Notes under the pieces: generated by a model
What the model saw: the letters and a program-made list of their open reading frames with translations, nothing else
What the model was told of the DNA's origin: nothing
Databases searched by the model: none
Shown: one piece after another, positions 25,487 to 34,211 of the stretch
How the letters are laid out: every line of letters starts with the position of its first letter
How positions within the stretch are numbered: position 1 is the stretch's first letter
Program-made: the position numbers and the translations under genes
From: Paenibacillus nanensis
Lineage (GTDB): Bacteria; Bacillota; Bacilli; Paenibacillales; Paenibacillaceae
Assembly (NCBI RefSeq): GCF_003583765.1
Contig: NZ_QXQA01000009.1
Location: 62,001-126,000, forward strand
Length of the DNA: 64,000 nt
Direction: 5' to 3'

Positions 25487-26433
25487 TCGTCTCCGCCTCC
25501 GCCTTTTGTAATTTCCAGGAACACATCCTCCAAATTGGTCTGCGCCTCGCTATAAGAGACAATGCGGAACCCTTGGGACATTAACGCGCTTAGAAGCTCC
25601 GCCTGTTCCTCGTCCTGCCCGCCGAAATGGATTTGAAGGCCGCGTTCATCGCGAATCAGCCGATTGACAAAAGGTCGGTCGCGCAAAAATTGCTCCGCTT
25701 CTTCCTCCCGGTCCAGCAGCCGGATATGCAAAAACCGTTTGACGCGAAGCCGGCTTTGAATATCCGCCACATTGCCGACCGCCACCATCTCGCCGTGCTC
25801 GATCACGCCGATTTCATCCACCATCTCCGCAAGCTCCGGCAAAATATGCGAGGAGATAATAATCGTTTTCCCCATTGCCTTCAATTCTTTCAAAATTTCA
25901 CGCATCTCGATTCTGGCGCGCGGATCAAGCCCTGATGCAGGTTCATCCAAAATGAGCAGCTCGGGATCGTGCACGAGGCATCGCGCCAGACACAGGCGCT
26001 GCTTCATCCCTCTCGACAAGGAGTCTACGTATGCGTCCCGTTTGTCGCTTAAATTAACAAGCTCCAGCAGCTGCGGGATCAGAGCTTCCCGTTCCGCCTT
26101 CGGAATACCGTAGCTCGCCCCATAGAAATGCAAATATTCGACGGTTTTAAACTGATCGTATACGCCGAAGAAATCCGGCATATAACCGATTCTTTTCCTC
26201 ACCTCATGCGGATGCTGCGTAACATCGAAGCCCCCGACCTTGGCGTACCCGGCGCTCGGCGCGAGCAGCGTCGAAAGGATGAGCATCGTCGTCGATTTCC
26301 CGGCGCCGTTCGGCCCGACAAAACCAAATACGGTCCCTCTTTCAATGGTAAGGTCGATTCCCTTTAGCGCATGGAAGCTGCCGAACGACTTGGCGAGTCC
26401 GCGAATTTCGATCATTGGCGTTTGTTCGTTCAT
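25483..26433 (-). CDS. ABC transporter ATP-binding protein
   Basis: 316-aa ABC ATPase of the CcmA/NatA-like group. Walker A GPNGAGKSTT, Q-loop region IGYMPDFFGVYD, signature LSRGMKQRL, Walker B ELLILDEPASGLDP and the switch His in IIISSHILPEL are all intact. The C-terminal 80 residues form the extension usual in this group. Its ATG overlaps the stop of the 803-aa gene (26430-26433), and its own stop overlaps the permease start, so the three proteins are translationally coupled. Confidence 0.88.
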   Translation of the reverse strand: MNEQTPMIEIRGLAKSFGSFHALKGIDLTIERGTVFGFVGPNGAGKSTTMLILSTLLAPSAGYAKVGGFDVTQHPHEVRKRIGYMPDFFGVYDQFKTVEYLHFYGASYGIPKAEREALIPQLLELVNLSDKRDAYVDSLSRGMKQRLCLARCLVHDPELLILDEPASGLDPRARIEMREILKELKAMGKTIIISSHILPELAEMVDEIGVIEHGEMVAVGNVADIQSRLRVKRFLHIRLLDREEEAEQFLRDRPFVNRLIRDERGLQIHFGGQDEEQAELLSALMSQGFRIVSYSEAQTNLEDVFLEITKGGGGDE

Positions 26434-28841
26434 GGATTTAGCTCCTCTCCTTCCAGCATCACGTAAGGGAACATCGTTTCGCCCGCGGCTGCCGCCTCCA
26501 GCTTGAGACGAATGATCTGTTCGTCGACGAAATATTCATGCGCCGAGCCAAGCGCGTTAAGCTGGCTCACCCATTCGCCGGAGGCCTCATGCCAGACGCT
26601 CCAAGTCAGATTCGAATTGCTATATGCCGGATTTGTTTGAATATCGAGCACATCGTAAGCGACGCTTTCACTCCTCGGAACCATATAGTCCAAGATGAGC
26701 TCCCCTGCTCCAACGTTAACAATGCCGTTGCCATAGTTATTAACGAATTCAAGCGTATTGGACGCAATGATAGGCTTCATGGCGCCGGCGGAGATGATCA
26801 CTCTGTCTCCGACATGCCGGGTAGGGTCGACATTTTGCACCCACATCGTCAAATGATCGGTTCTTACTTTATCCCCATTTACCATAAACGCATTTTCGTG
26901 ATCCGTGCTGTAGCCTACAATAACAGGCCCCGACGAGCGCATAGCGTCGTTATTACGGTTGAAATATTGGTCCGTCAACTCGCGCTGTCTCATCCATTCG
27001 TCGTTGTTGTTGCCTGACCAGCCCGGGAATATCATGCTCGAGTACGAGTAATACATGCCCGGCTGTGCCGGTACGAAGGTTGGCGGATTTAGAATCGATC
27101 CGCTTTCGCCTTTTTTCAAATCTCCGATCACCTGCGCCTGACCGTTCACGATCAGCGAGACATGCGTCAGATCTGACGAAGTATTGTTCGTTACGACCAG
27201 CTTTTCCGCGCCGCTCTCTTCCTCGTAAGCGATATCGATACGGCCAGTCTCAGCCGAATCGACAACCCGCCTGTCCATAAAGAGCTTACGGGTCGACCAA
27301 TAAGGGACGGAACGCCAGATCGTCTGCAGGCCGTCACCCGTATCCCGGAATTGGAAAGCTCCGTTCAGCGTTAAATTACCAGAAGCATTCATCATGCTGC
27401 TATCGGAATACATGCGCATCTCCGGCTTTTCGTCAAACGAAGCCGTAACCGTTCCGCCGGTCGGCGAAAATACGGCTGCAGCTCCCGACACGACGGCCTT
27501 TCCGTCGGGCGACAGCTCAACGATATCGACCGAATGGACGGACGTATTCTTTTTGTCACCCGCGCCGAACGTAAAAATAACAATTCCCATCACGACGGAC
27601 ACGGCCGGAATTAACCACCAGCCCCATTCTCTGCGGTCCGCTTTCGCTAGAATGATATAAAGCACCGGCGCTACAATAAGCACGTATAGCCCGAACAAGG
27701 CCAGCAGCAAAGAGAACGAAGGCGGCTTAATCGACGGGAACTGGTCAATGATATTGCTTAGCGGCCAGAACATATTGTCAATGTACGTGTTACCCGTCAT
27801 TACCGCTCCGCCCATGCCCTGCAGGTTGGAAAGGTTGCGGCCAAGCAGCTTTGCCCAAAGCGAAGCGCTTCCTGACCAGGTCGACATCGGCTCAAGCGAA
27901 GGATCAAACGCTGCATAGACGATTGAACCAAAGCCATAGCTTCGGCTCACGGCCAGCGGAACGCCTGCTTCGCTGAATTCGACCGACGCGCCCTTTGCGA
28001 CTTCGCCGGTCGAGACCGTGATCGGATCGGTCAGCTTAAGCTCCGCTCCTCCCGCCTTCGCCAAAGATTCGGCTGTTTCAATCGTCGTAGTCCCTGTTGC
28101 GGCAAGCGGCGCTAGTTCGGCAAACGCTTCAGCCGTCTTCACGTATCCGGCCCCACCGGATAAGACCAGCGTTCCTCCTCTTGTAACCCAATCGCGAATC
28201 GCCTTGACGACATCTTCGTCCCATTCGCCTGTATCGACATCGTTAATGACCAGCGTATCCAGCATGTCCAGCATGGCCGACTGGTCGGGCAAATCATCCT
28301 CCGTAAGCGGCAGGACATTAATCGAATAGCCTCTAAGATTAAGCGTCGGCATAAAATTAAGTGTGTCCGGGTCACGCGCGACGACGCCTATAACGTTCGA
28401 ACCGTCAAGCGTCCGGCCCTCGATTGTGGCTGGCCCGAACAGCTTCACTTCCTTGCCCGTCTTATAAGAGCCTTCGAAAAAGCGGATCAGGCTGCGGTCA
28501 TTATCCAGCACCGTCCCCGGCAGACCGATCGTTACTTGAACATCCGTTCCGACGGGAAGGTCGACGGGGACAAGATAATCCGTCGTTATATTTTCGGAAG
28601 ATACAACGGACAGCACAACCTCGCCAGACAAATCCCGCTTCGTCCGGTTCGTCAGCGTAATCTCGACGGGAAACCATTTGCCTTGCTGGTAGGCGCCTTG
28701 TAAGCCGACCGTCCTCCGAATATCGATCGTTTCATCGTCAGAAGCAGCCGTCGCGCTTGAAACCGACAATACCAATTGCAGCATGACAGCCATTACGATC
28801 AATAGGATGATAGCATTCGATTTTTTAAACCTCACGTTCAC
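26430..28841 (-). CDS. large secreted/membrane protein of unknown function next to ABC-2 transporter
   Basis: About 803 residues. The GTG at 28839-28841 is chosen: AAAAGGGG precedes it by 7 bases, and it begins a clean signal sequence (FKKSNAIILLIVMAVMLQL) ending near SSATAA. A longer frame reaches 29015 but would run through the terminator at 28944-29003. An N-terminal beta-rich region is followed by a class I glutamine-amidotransferase-like fold (about residues 145-330, with DTLVINDVDTGEW and GGTLVLSGGAGY). Two transmembrane helices follow near 415-470, and then a second extracytoplasmic domain. It resembles the auxiliary protein often coded with ABC-2 exporters and MoxR clusters in Bacillales. 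No enzyme activity is claimed. Confidence 0.78.
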   Translation of the reverse strand: MNVRFKKSNAIILLIVMAVMLQLVLSVSSATAASDDETIDIRRTVGLQGAYQQGKWFPVEITLTNRTKRDLSGEVVLSVVSSENITTDYLVPVDLPVGTDVQVTIGLPGTVLDNDRSLIRFFEGSYKTGKEVKLFGPATIEGRTLDGSNVIGVVARDPDTLNFMPTLNLRGYSINVLPLTEDDLPDQSAMLDMLDTLVINDVDTGEWDEDVVKAIRDWVTRGGTLVLSGGAGYVKTAEAFAELAPLAATGTTTIETAESLAKAGGAELKLTDPITVSTGEVAKGASVEFSEAGVPLAVSRSYGFGSIVYAAFDPSLEPMSTWSGSASLWAKLLGRNLSNLQGMGGAVMTGNTYIDNMFWPLSNIIDQFPSIKPPSFSLLLALFGLYVLIVAPVLYIILAKADRREWGWWLIPAVSVVMGIVIFTFGAGDKKNTSVHSVDIVELSPDGKAVVSGAAAVFSPTGGTVTASFDEKPEMRMYSDSSMMNASGNLTLNGAFQFRDTGDGLQTIWRSVPYWSTRKLFMDRRVVDSAETGRIDIAYEEESGAEKLVVTNNTSSDLTHVSLIVNGQAQVIGDLKKGESGSILNPPTFVPAQPGMYYSYSSMIFPGWSGNNNDEWMRQRELTDQYFNRNNDAMRSSGPVIVGYSTDHENAFMVNGDKVRTDHLTMWVQNVDPTRHVGDRVIISAGAMKPIIASNTLEFVNNYGNGIVNVGAGELILDYMVPRSESVAYDVLDIQTNPAYSNSNLTWSVWHEASGEWVSQLNALGSAHEYFVDEQIIRLKLEAAAAGETMFPYVMLEGEELNP

Positions 28842-28943
28842 GTAACGACCCCTTTTCTCTAGCACCATGATTACATCTATCTCCATAATAACGGAAATTG
28901 CGCCCAAGTAGTTGCAGTTTTTCCCATTTCCCATCAAATAGGC

Positions 28944-29003
28944 ACGAAAAAAGCGAAAAGCGCCATGAAGCCGCTGCTTGCGGCATACTGACGATTTTCG
29001 CTT
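28944..29003 (-). terminator. Rho-independent terminator after the DUF3889 gene
   Basis: Outer stem AAGCGAAAA/TTTTCGCTT (28951-28959 with 28995-29003), inner stem GCCGC/GCGGC (28970-28984), then on the minus strand a run of T (28947-28952). It separates the DUF3889 gene from the 803-aa gene. Confidence 0.75.
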
Positions 29004-29022
29004 GAATTTCACCATCGTATAT

Positions 29023-29394
29023 TTAACTCGGACGCAGTTCTTTCAGCTTAACAGACATTAAAGTCCCCGTCTCAGCCTGTACGGTAACGGTTACGCGGAC
29101 GCCGAATTCTCGCCCTCCCTGCTTCAGCCAGAGCAAAAATCGTTCTTCGTTGCTGCCTCTTCCGCCGCTGGACCTGCCTTCGTATTTATAATCGACAATC
29201 GAAGCGCCTTTATACGCTTTTGCCGTTTCCTCGACCGCGATTTTACCCCATTTCGCATAGCCTGGAGAAGCGATTTGAATGCTGGCTATATTGGCCTCAT
29301 CCGCTATACTTGCATCTTGATAGGACATGCTGAGCAGCAGGAAAATCGTTTTTACGACAACCTGACCAAATATGCTGAACCACCTCCTATGCAT
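29023..29394 (-). CDS. DUF3889 family secreted protein (YqzG-like)
   Basis: 123 residues. The C-terminal part (ASPGYAKWGKIAVEETAKAY, then SIVDYKYEGR, EFGVRVTVTVQAETG) matches the DUF3889 pattern seen in Bacillus YqzG-like proteins. The N-terminus is hydrophobic (VVVKTIFLLLSM) and probably a signal peptide. No biochemical function is known. The start is unclear: a strong AGGAGG lies inside the frame at 29383-29388, just after the first ATG, and the in-frame codon at the right distance behind it is ATA. The ATG at 29394 has no good ribosome site of its own. A terminator follows at 28944-29003. Confidence 0.75.
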   Translation of the reverse strand: MHRRWFSIFGQVVVKTIFLLLSMSYQDASIADEANIASIQIASPGYAKWGKIAVEETAKAYKGASIVDYKYEGRSSGGRGSNEERFLLWLKQGGREFGVRVTVTVQAETGTLMSVKLKELRPS

Positions 29395-29464
29395 TTATTG
29401 AAGCATACCTATGATTAACATAACCAATCCGTAAGCCGACTATTCGGTATTTGACAGACTAACC

Positions 29465-30337
29465 CTAATCCCAGGCTTTATACAAGGCATGGGTTCCCTT
29501 ATCCGCTAGCCCTGCATCCGCAATCCGGCCGTACAACTCTTTTGCCAGCGCAAGACCGGGAAGCTCGATTCCCATTTCGCGAGCAGACGCGAGTGCAATC
29601 CCCATATCCTTAATAAAATGCTTCACATAAAAGCCCGGCTCGAAATTCCCCGCGATCATCCTCGGCGCCAGGTTGCTCAGCGACCAGCTGCCGGCAGCTC
29701 CCGTTCCGATGCTCTGGAGAACGGCGTCCAGATCAAGTCCCGCGTTTCTCGCGTACACCAGCGCTTCGCATACGCCAATCATATTGGAAGCAATGGCGAT
29801 CTGATTCGCCATCTTCGTATGCTGTCCCGCGCCCGGACCGCCCTGCAGCAAAATTTGCTTGCCCATCCGCTCCAATATCGGCAGCACTGCCTCAAACGCT
29901 TCCCGGTCTCCCCCAGCCATGATGGACAGCGCCGCGTTCCGCGCCCCTACATCGCCGCCGGATACCGGAGCGTCGATCGCATGCAGACCGCGGGCCTTCG
30001 CTTCCTCATAGATGCGTACCGCAAGCACCGGACTGGAAGTGGTCATATCGATGAGGTAACTGCCGGACTTCGCCGTATGTACGAGTCCCTTCTCGCCCAA
30101 ATACAGCTCCTCTACATCGCTTGGATAACCGACCATCGTAATGATTATATCGCACAACGGCGCCAGGTCGGACGGCTCATCATGCCAGATCATCCCCTGC
30201 TCGACCAGTTCTTCCGCTTTCGACTTTGTCCGGGTATAAATATGCAGCTCATAGCCGCCTTGCTGGATATGGCTCGCCATGCTTTTTCCCATGACGCCCG
30301 TACCAATAAAACCAATTCTCGTGCTGTTCGCTTCCAT
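29465..30337 (-). CDS. NAD(P)-dependent beta-hydroxyacid dehydrogenase (3-hydroxyisobutyrate / tartronate semialdehyde type)
   Basis: 290-aa member of the 3-hydroxyisobutyrate dehydrogenase family. The N-terminal Rossmann fingerprint is IGFIGTGVMGKSMASHI. The substrate-binding motif is DAPVSGGDVGARNAALSIMAGG, and the catalytic Lys lies in GAGQHTKMANQIA. It oxidises or reduces short beta-hydroxyacids with NAD or NADP. The closest Bacillus analogue by character is YkwC. No pathway partner is adjacent; upstream it faces the terminator of the RND exporter. The exact substrate is open. Confidence 0.85.
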   Translation of the reverse strand: MEANSTRIGFIGTGVMGKSMASHIQQGGYELHIYTRTKSKAEELVEQGMIWHDEPSDLAPLCDIIITMVGYPSDVEELYLGEKGLVHTAKSGSYLIDMTTSSPVLAVRIYEEAKARGLHAIDAPVSGGDVGARNAALSIMAGGDREAFEAVLPILERMGKQILLQGGPGAGQHTKMANQIAIASNMIGVCEALVYARNAGLDLDAVLQSIGTGAAGSWSLSNLAPRMIAGNFEPGFYVKHFIKDMGIALASAREMGIELPGLALAKELYGRIADAGLADKGTHALYKAWD

Positions 30338-30392
30338 GTTGCCGCCACTCCCTTATGTTATTCTGCTCCCAATCTTATGTAGGCATTATATC

Positions 30393-30428
30393 AAAAAAAC
30401 AGCCCCATGGATAAATTGCCCATGGAGC
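30393..30428 (-). terminator. Rho-independent terminator of the kinase/regulator/RND operon
   Basis: Stem GCTCCATGG/CCATGGGGC (minus strand, one G-U pair), 9-base loop, followed by seven T (30393-30399). Located 22 bp after the RND stop codon. Confidence 0.85.
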
Positions 30429-30450
30429 CGCCTATTTCTGCTTGAGCTAA

Positions 30451-33400
30451 TTACGCTTCAACAGCAGCATGATTCCCTTTTTTCGCTTTCTTCCGGTTAA
30501 GAAATTCGTATACGATCGGCACGATAATAAGCGTCAGAAGCGTCGAGCTTGTAAGACCGCCGATAACCGTAACCGCCATTCCTTTGGAGATCAGCCCGCC
30601 CGACTCGAAGCCGAATGCAAGCGGCAGCAGCGCGCCGACTGTTGCAATCGCCGTCATCAGAATCGGACGAAGGCGCGTAACGCCCGCTTCCAGCAGCGCC
30701 TCCCGAACGGACAGTCCTTCTTGCTCCTTATGAATGACGCGGTCGATTAAGACGATGGCGTTCGTCACAACGATACCGATCAGCATGAGAGCGCCGATCA
30801 GGGCTGTCGCGCTGATGGTTTCGCCGGCAATCAAGAGGCCAACCACCGCGCCGATAACCGTAAACGGAAGCGAGAACAGAATGGTAAACGGAGTCAACGC
30901 TCCGCCGAATGTCAGCACAAGCACCAAGTACACCACCGCAACAGCTGCAAGCATCGCTAGTCCCAGCTGCATGAACGTCTCGTTCATTTGCTCCGCTACG
31001 CCGCCCATTTCGATATCGACATTGCCTGGAAGATCCATTCCATCAATCGTTTCTTGCAGCTCTGTCGTAACCGCGCCGACATTCGTCGCCGTTACATCAG
31101 CCGAAACCTCCGCATAGATACGGTCGTCAAGGCGCGTAATCGTATTCGGGGATTCGCCGCGCTCGAAGGTTACGACATCCTTCAGCGCCACCTCCACGCC
31201 CATTGGGGACATCAAGGTCACTTCGCCTAAATCGGATACACTTTTGTAAGTTTTCTCTTCAACCTTCACATAAACGCTAACCTCTTCGCCGTCTTTTTCA
31301 ATCGTTGTCAGCACCGGATTTTGGCGCACAGGGCTTAGAGCCATCGCCACTTGGCCGGCTGTTAAGCCGTACTGGCTGAGCTTCTCGCGGTCCGCGACGA
31401 TCCGGTACTGCTCATATGTCTCAGACAAGCTCGAATCCACATTTTTAAGATCCGAATTTTCGTTTAACTTCGCGACCAGCTCATCCACGACCGGCTGGAT
31501 CGTTTTCATATCGGGTCCGAATACGTTCATGGATAAAGTTGAACCGCCCAGTCCGCCGCCGGCGAAGTTCTGTTCCTTCCACTCGCCTTGTCCGCCGAGC
31601 TCTTGGAGCAGCGGAACGATCTGTTCCTTCTCTTCCGTAAAGCCTTCGAAATCTTTGTTATAGCTGAGGTTGAACAACGCTTGCTTCGAAGCGCCCGGAT
31701 TCATCGGATTTTGTCCGCCGACGGAATATTGCACGATATCAAGACCTTCGCGCTCCATCAGCAGCTTTTCCGCTTCAAGCGTCATCGCCTTCACGTGTTC
31801 CAACGTTTCGCCCGGCGCCGGGTTGTACGTTACGATCATCGATTTCTGTTCGTCCGCCGGCAAGAAGCTGAAGCCTACAATTGGCGTTAGTAAGATGCTT
31901 CCGATCAAAAGGACAACCGCCGCGCCAAACGTAATTACTTTATGGTTTAGCGTCCAGTTCAGCACTTTTTTGTACCACAGCGCCAAACGGCCAGGTTTTT
32001 CTTCATGCTTCTGATGCTCTTTAAGTCCGTTTTTGAACATCATATGCGCCATCATCGGCACGACCGTAATGGCAACGATGAGGGAAGCGGCAAGCGCGAA
32101 TACGACTGTTAACGCGAACGGCATAAACACTTCGCCGACCATGCCGGTTACAAAACCAAGCGGCAGGAACACCGCTACCGTAACGATGGTGGACGCCATA
32201 ATCGGCACGAACATTTCGCGCGTTGCCGAAATGATGAGGTCCTTCCCTTTCAGCTTTTCGCCGGTAAGGGACATCCTTCTGTAAATATTTTCGATAACGA
32301 CGATCGAGTCGTCGATAACCCGGCCGATGGCTACGGTGATCGCGCCGAGCGTCATAATATTAAGCGTAATGTCCATTTGCTTCAGGGCAAGCATTGCCAT
32401 CAAGATCGACAGCGGGATGGACACGACCGAAATGATCGTGGAACGAATGTTGCGCAGGAACAGAAGAATAATGACGATTGCGGCTAAAGCGCCAATCAAA
32501 GCTTTGCTCATCATCGTATGGACGGATTCTTCGATCGGCTCGCCTTGGTCAAGCGTGATTGTAATATCCAGCCCTTCATTGCTGCTTTCCAGTTCATCGA
32601 TCTGCTCTTTAACGGCATTTACGACATCAACTGTGTTGGCATCGGCTGCTTTGACGATGCTTACGCCGATTGCGTCCTTCCCGTTCGTGCGGGAGATGGA
32701 TTCCGCTTCGCCGACAACCGTCAACTTGGCAACATCGCTAAGCTTCACGCCAGGCAAAAGCGTAAGATTGTTCAAATCCGCTTCCGTCACGACGTTGCCG
32801 TCAACCAAAATGGATTTTTCGGAATCGCCGAATTCGAAAATGCCGAGAGGCGCCGAGATAGCGGAAGCTTGAATAATGCCTTTCACCGCATCCTCTGTTA
32901 AGCCAGTCGCGGCAAGCGCTTCTGCGTTAAACGCCAGCTCGCCTTTTACGATGTTTTGTCCGGATATTTGCACATCGGCTACGCCTTCCAAGCCTTGCAA
33001 ATTCGGCACGATGCTTTCCTCAACCTGCTTCGTCAATTGATCGAGAGACAAAGTCTCGTTAGACATGCTCAGCGATAGGATAGGAAAAGCGTTAAAACTG
33101 ATTCGGGACACGCTTGGCGTATCTACGCCTTCCGGCAAGCTGAGCTCGGCAAGCACATTCTGAACCTCGTCGGCTGCTTTCTCCATATCCGTCTCGTACG
33201 TGTATTCAATAATGATGGAAGACGCATTCTCCATTGATGTGGAGGATACGCCGGTTACGCCGGTCAAATTGCGTGTCCGCTGCTCGATCGGCTTGGTCAC
33301 ATTCTCCATCACTTCCTCTGGAGCAGCCCCCGGGTAAACGGTCGTTACGCTTACGATCGGGATTGTAATATCCGGGATCGTCTCCATTTTCATGCTGGTT

Positions 33401-33489
33401 CCGGCATAAAGCCCGGCGAACATGACCAGAAACGTCATGATCCAAAGCGCAAATTTGTTGTTCAATGAAAACTTGATGATGCTTTTCAA
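30451..33489 (-). CDS. RND family efflux transporter (SwrC/AcrB type)
   Basis: 1012-aa resistance-nodulation-division exporter with the standard twelve-helix, two-porter-domain layout. It starts FSLNNKFALWIMTFLVMFAGL, has the large periplasmic-type loop TIPDITIPIVSVTTVYPGAAPEEV, and carries the conserved helix-4 region TLGAITVAIGRVIDDSIVVIENI with its acidic proton-relay pair. In Bacillus subtilis the corresponding SwrC (YerP) exports surfactin and confers resistance. It lacks an associated membrane-fusion gene here, which is usual in Gram positives. It follows the response regulator by 32 bp, so its expression is probably controlled by that two-component system. Confidence 0.92.
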   Translation of the reverse strand: MKSIIKFSLNNKFALWIMTFLVMFAGLYAGTSMKMETIPDITIPIVSVTTVYPGAAPEEVMENVTKPIEQRTRNLTGVTGVSSTSMENASSIIIEYTYETDMEKAADEVQNVLAELSLPEGVDTPSVSRISFNAFPILSLSMSNETLSLDQLTKQVEESIVPNLQGLEGVADVQISGQNIVKGELAFNAEALAATGLTEDAVKGIIQASAISAPLGIFEFGDSEKSILVDGNVVTEADLNNLTLLPGVKLSDVAKLTVVGEAESISRTNGKDAIGVSIVKAADANTVDVVNAVKEQIDELESSNEGLDITITLDQGEPIEESVHTMMSKALIGALAAIVIILLFLRNIRSTIISVVSIPLSILMAMLALKQMDITLNIMTLGAITVAIGRVIDDSIVVIENIYRRMSLTGEKLKGKDLIISATREMFVPIMASTIVTVAVFLPLGFVTGMVGEVFMPFALTVVFALAASLIVAITVVPMMAHMMFKNGLKEHQKHEEKPGRLALWYKKVLNWTLNHKVITFGAAVVLLIGSILLTPIVGFSFLPADEQKSMIVTYNPAPGETLEHVKAMTLEAEKLLMEREGLDIVQYSVGGQNPMNPGASKQALFNLSYNKDFEGFTEEKEQIVPLLQELGGQGEWKEQNFAGGGLGGSTLSMNVFGPDMKTIQPVVDELVAKLNENSDLKNVDSSLSETYEQYRIVADREKLSQYGLTAGQVAMALSPVRQNPVLTTIEKDGEEVSVYVKVEEKTYKSVSDLGEVTLMSPMGVEVALKDVVTFERGESPNTITRLDDRIYAEVSADVTATNVGAVTTELQETIDGMDLPGNVDIEMGGVAEQMNETFMQLGLAMLAAVAVVYLVLVLTFGGALTPFTILFSLPFTVIGAVVGLLIAGETISATALIGALMLIGIVVTNAIVLIDRVIHKEQEGLSVREALLEAGVTRLRPILMTAIATVGALLPLAFGFESGGLISKGMAVTVIGGLTSSTLLTLIIVPIVYEFLNRKKAKKGNHAAVEA

Positions 33490-33521
33490 TGCACTCCACT
33501 CCTCATCTTCTGCTCTGTCTA

Positions 33522-34211
33522 TTACACTTTAAACCGGTAACCGACTCCCCAAATCGTTTCAATATATTGGGGATTCGACGGGTCATGCTCGATCTTCTCC
33601 CGCAGCCGGCGAATATGCACGGTAACCGTCGCCGCGTCGCCGCTTGCCTCGAGTCCCCATACGCGCTCGAACAGCTCTTCCTTTTCGAATACGCGGTTCG
33701 GATGAGAGGCGAGCAGCAGGAGCAGTTCATACTCTTTCCCTGTCAGCATCGCTTCTTGGTCATGGATGGTGACTCTCCGCGCCTGTTTGTCAATCAGTAA
33801 GCCGCGAATCTGAATAAGCTGCCCGGCAGTTGAATGCTCTGACGTAAGCCGTTCATAGCGAGACAGATGAGCCTTGACCCGCGCCACCAGCTCGCTTGGG
33901 CTGAACGGCTTCGTTATATAATCGTCCGCGCCAAGTCCGAGACCTCGGATTTTATCGATATCTTCTTTCTTCGACGTAACCATCAGTATCGGGATGTTAA
34001 GCTTTGCGCGAATTTCCCTGCAAATCTCGAATCCGTCCAGCTTTGGCAGCATAACGTCGAGCACAATCAGATCGTAGCTGCCTTCGAGCGCTTTTTTCAG
34101 CCCGAGATCCCCTCGTCCTTCAATATGCACGTGGAATCCATGGCTTTCCAAATAGTCCCGTTCCAGCTCGGCGATCGCCTTCTCGTCTTCAATTATTAGA
34201 ATGCTTTTCAT
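33522..34211 (-). CDS. OmpR/PhoB-family response regulator
   Basis: 229 residues. The receiver domain has acidic pocket residues IEDEKA, the phospho-acceptor Asp in DLIVLDVMLPKLDG, the Thr/Lys pair in LMVTSKKED and DDYITKPFSP, and a C-terminal winged helix (LLLLASHPNRVFEKEELFERVWG, VTVHIRRLREKIE). It should bind DNA after phosphorylation by the kinase encoded upstream. The ATG overlaps the kinase stop (ATGA, 34208-34211), so the order is kinase, regulator, transporter, the reverse of the common regulator-first order. Confidence 0.92.
   Translation of the reverse strand: MKSILIIEDEKAIAELERDYLESHGFHVHIEGRGDLGLKKALEGSYDLIVLDVMLPKLDGFEICREIRAKLNIPILMVTSKKEDIDKIRGLGLGADDYITKPFSPSELVARVKAHLSRYERLTSEHSTAGQLIQIRGLLIDKQARRVTIHDQEAMLTGKEYELLLLLASHPNRVFEKEELFERVWGLEASGDAATVTVHIRRLREKIEHDPSNPQYIETIWGVGYRFKV

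Noticed and set aside
28842..29015. Longer N-terminus for the 803-aa protein
   Set aside because: It would run through a terminator hairpin, and the GTG at 28841 has a ribosome site and begins a signal peptide.
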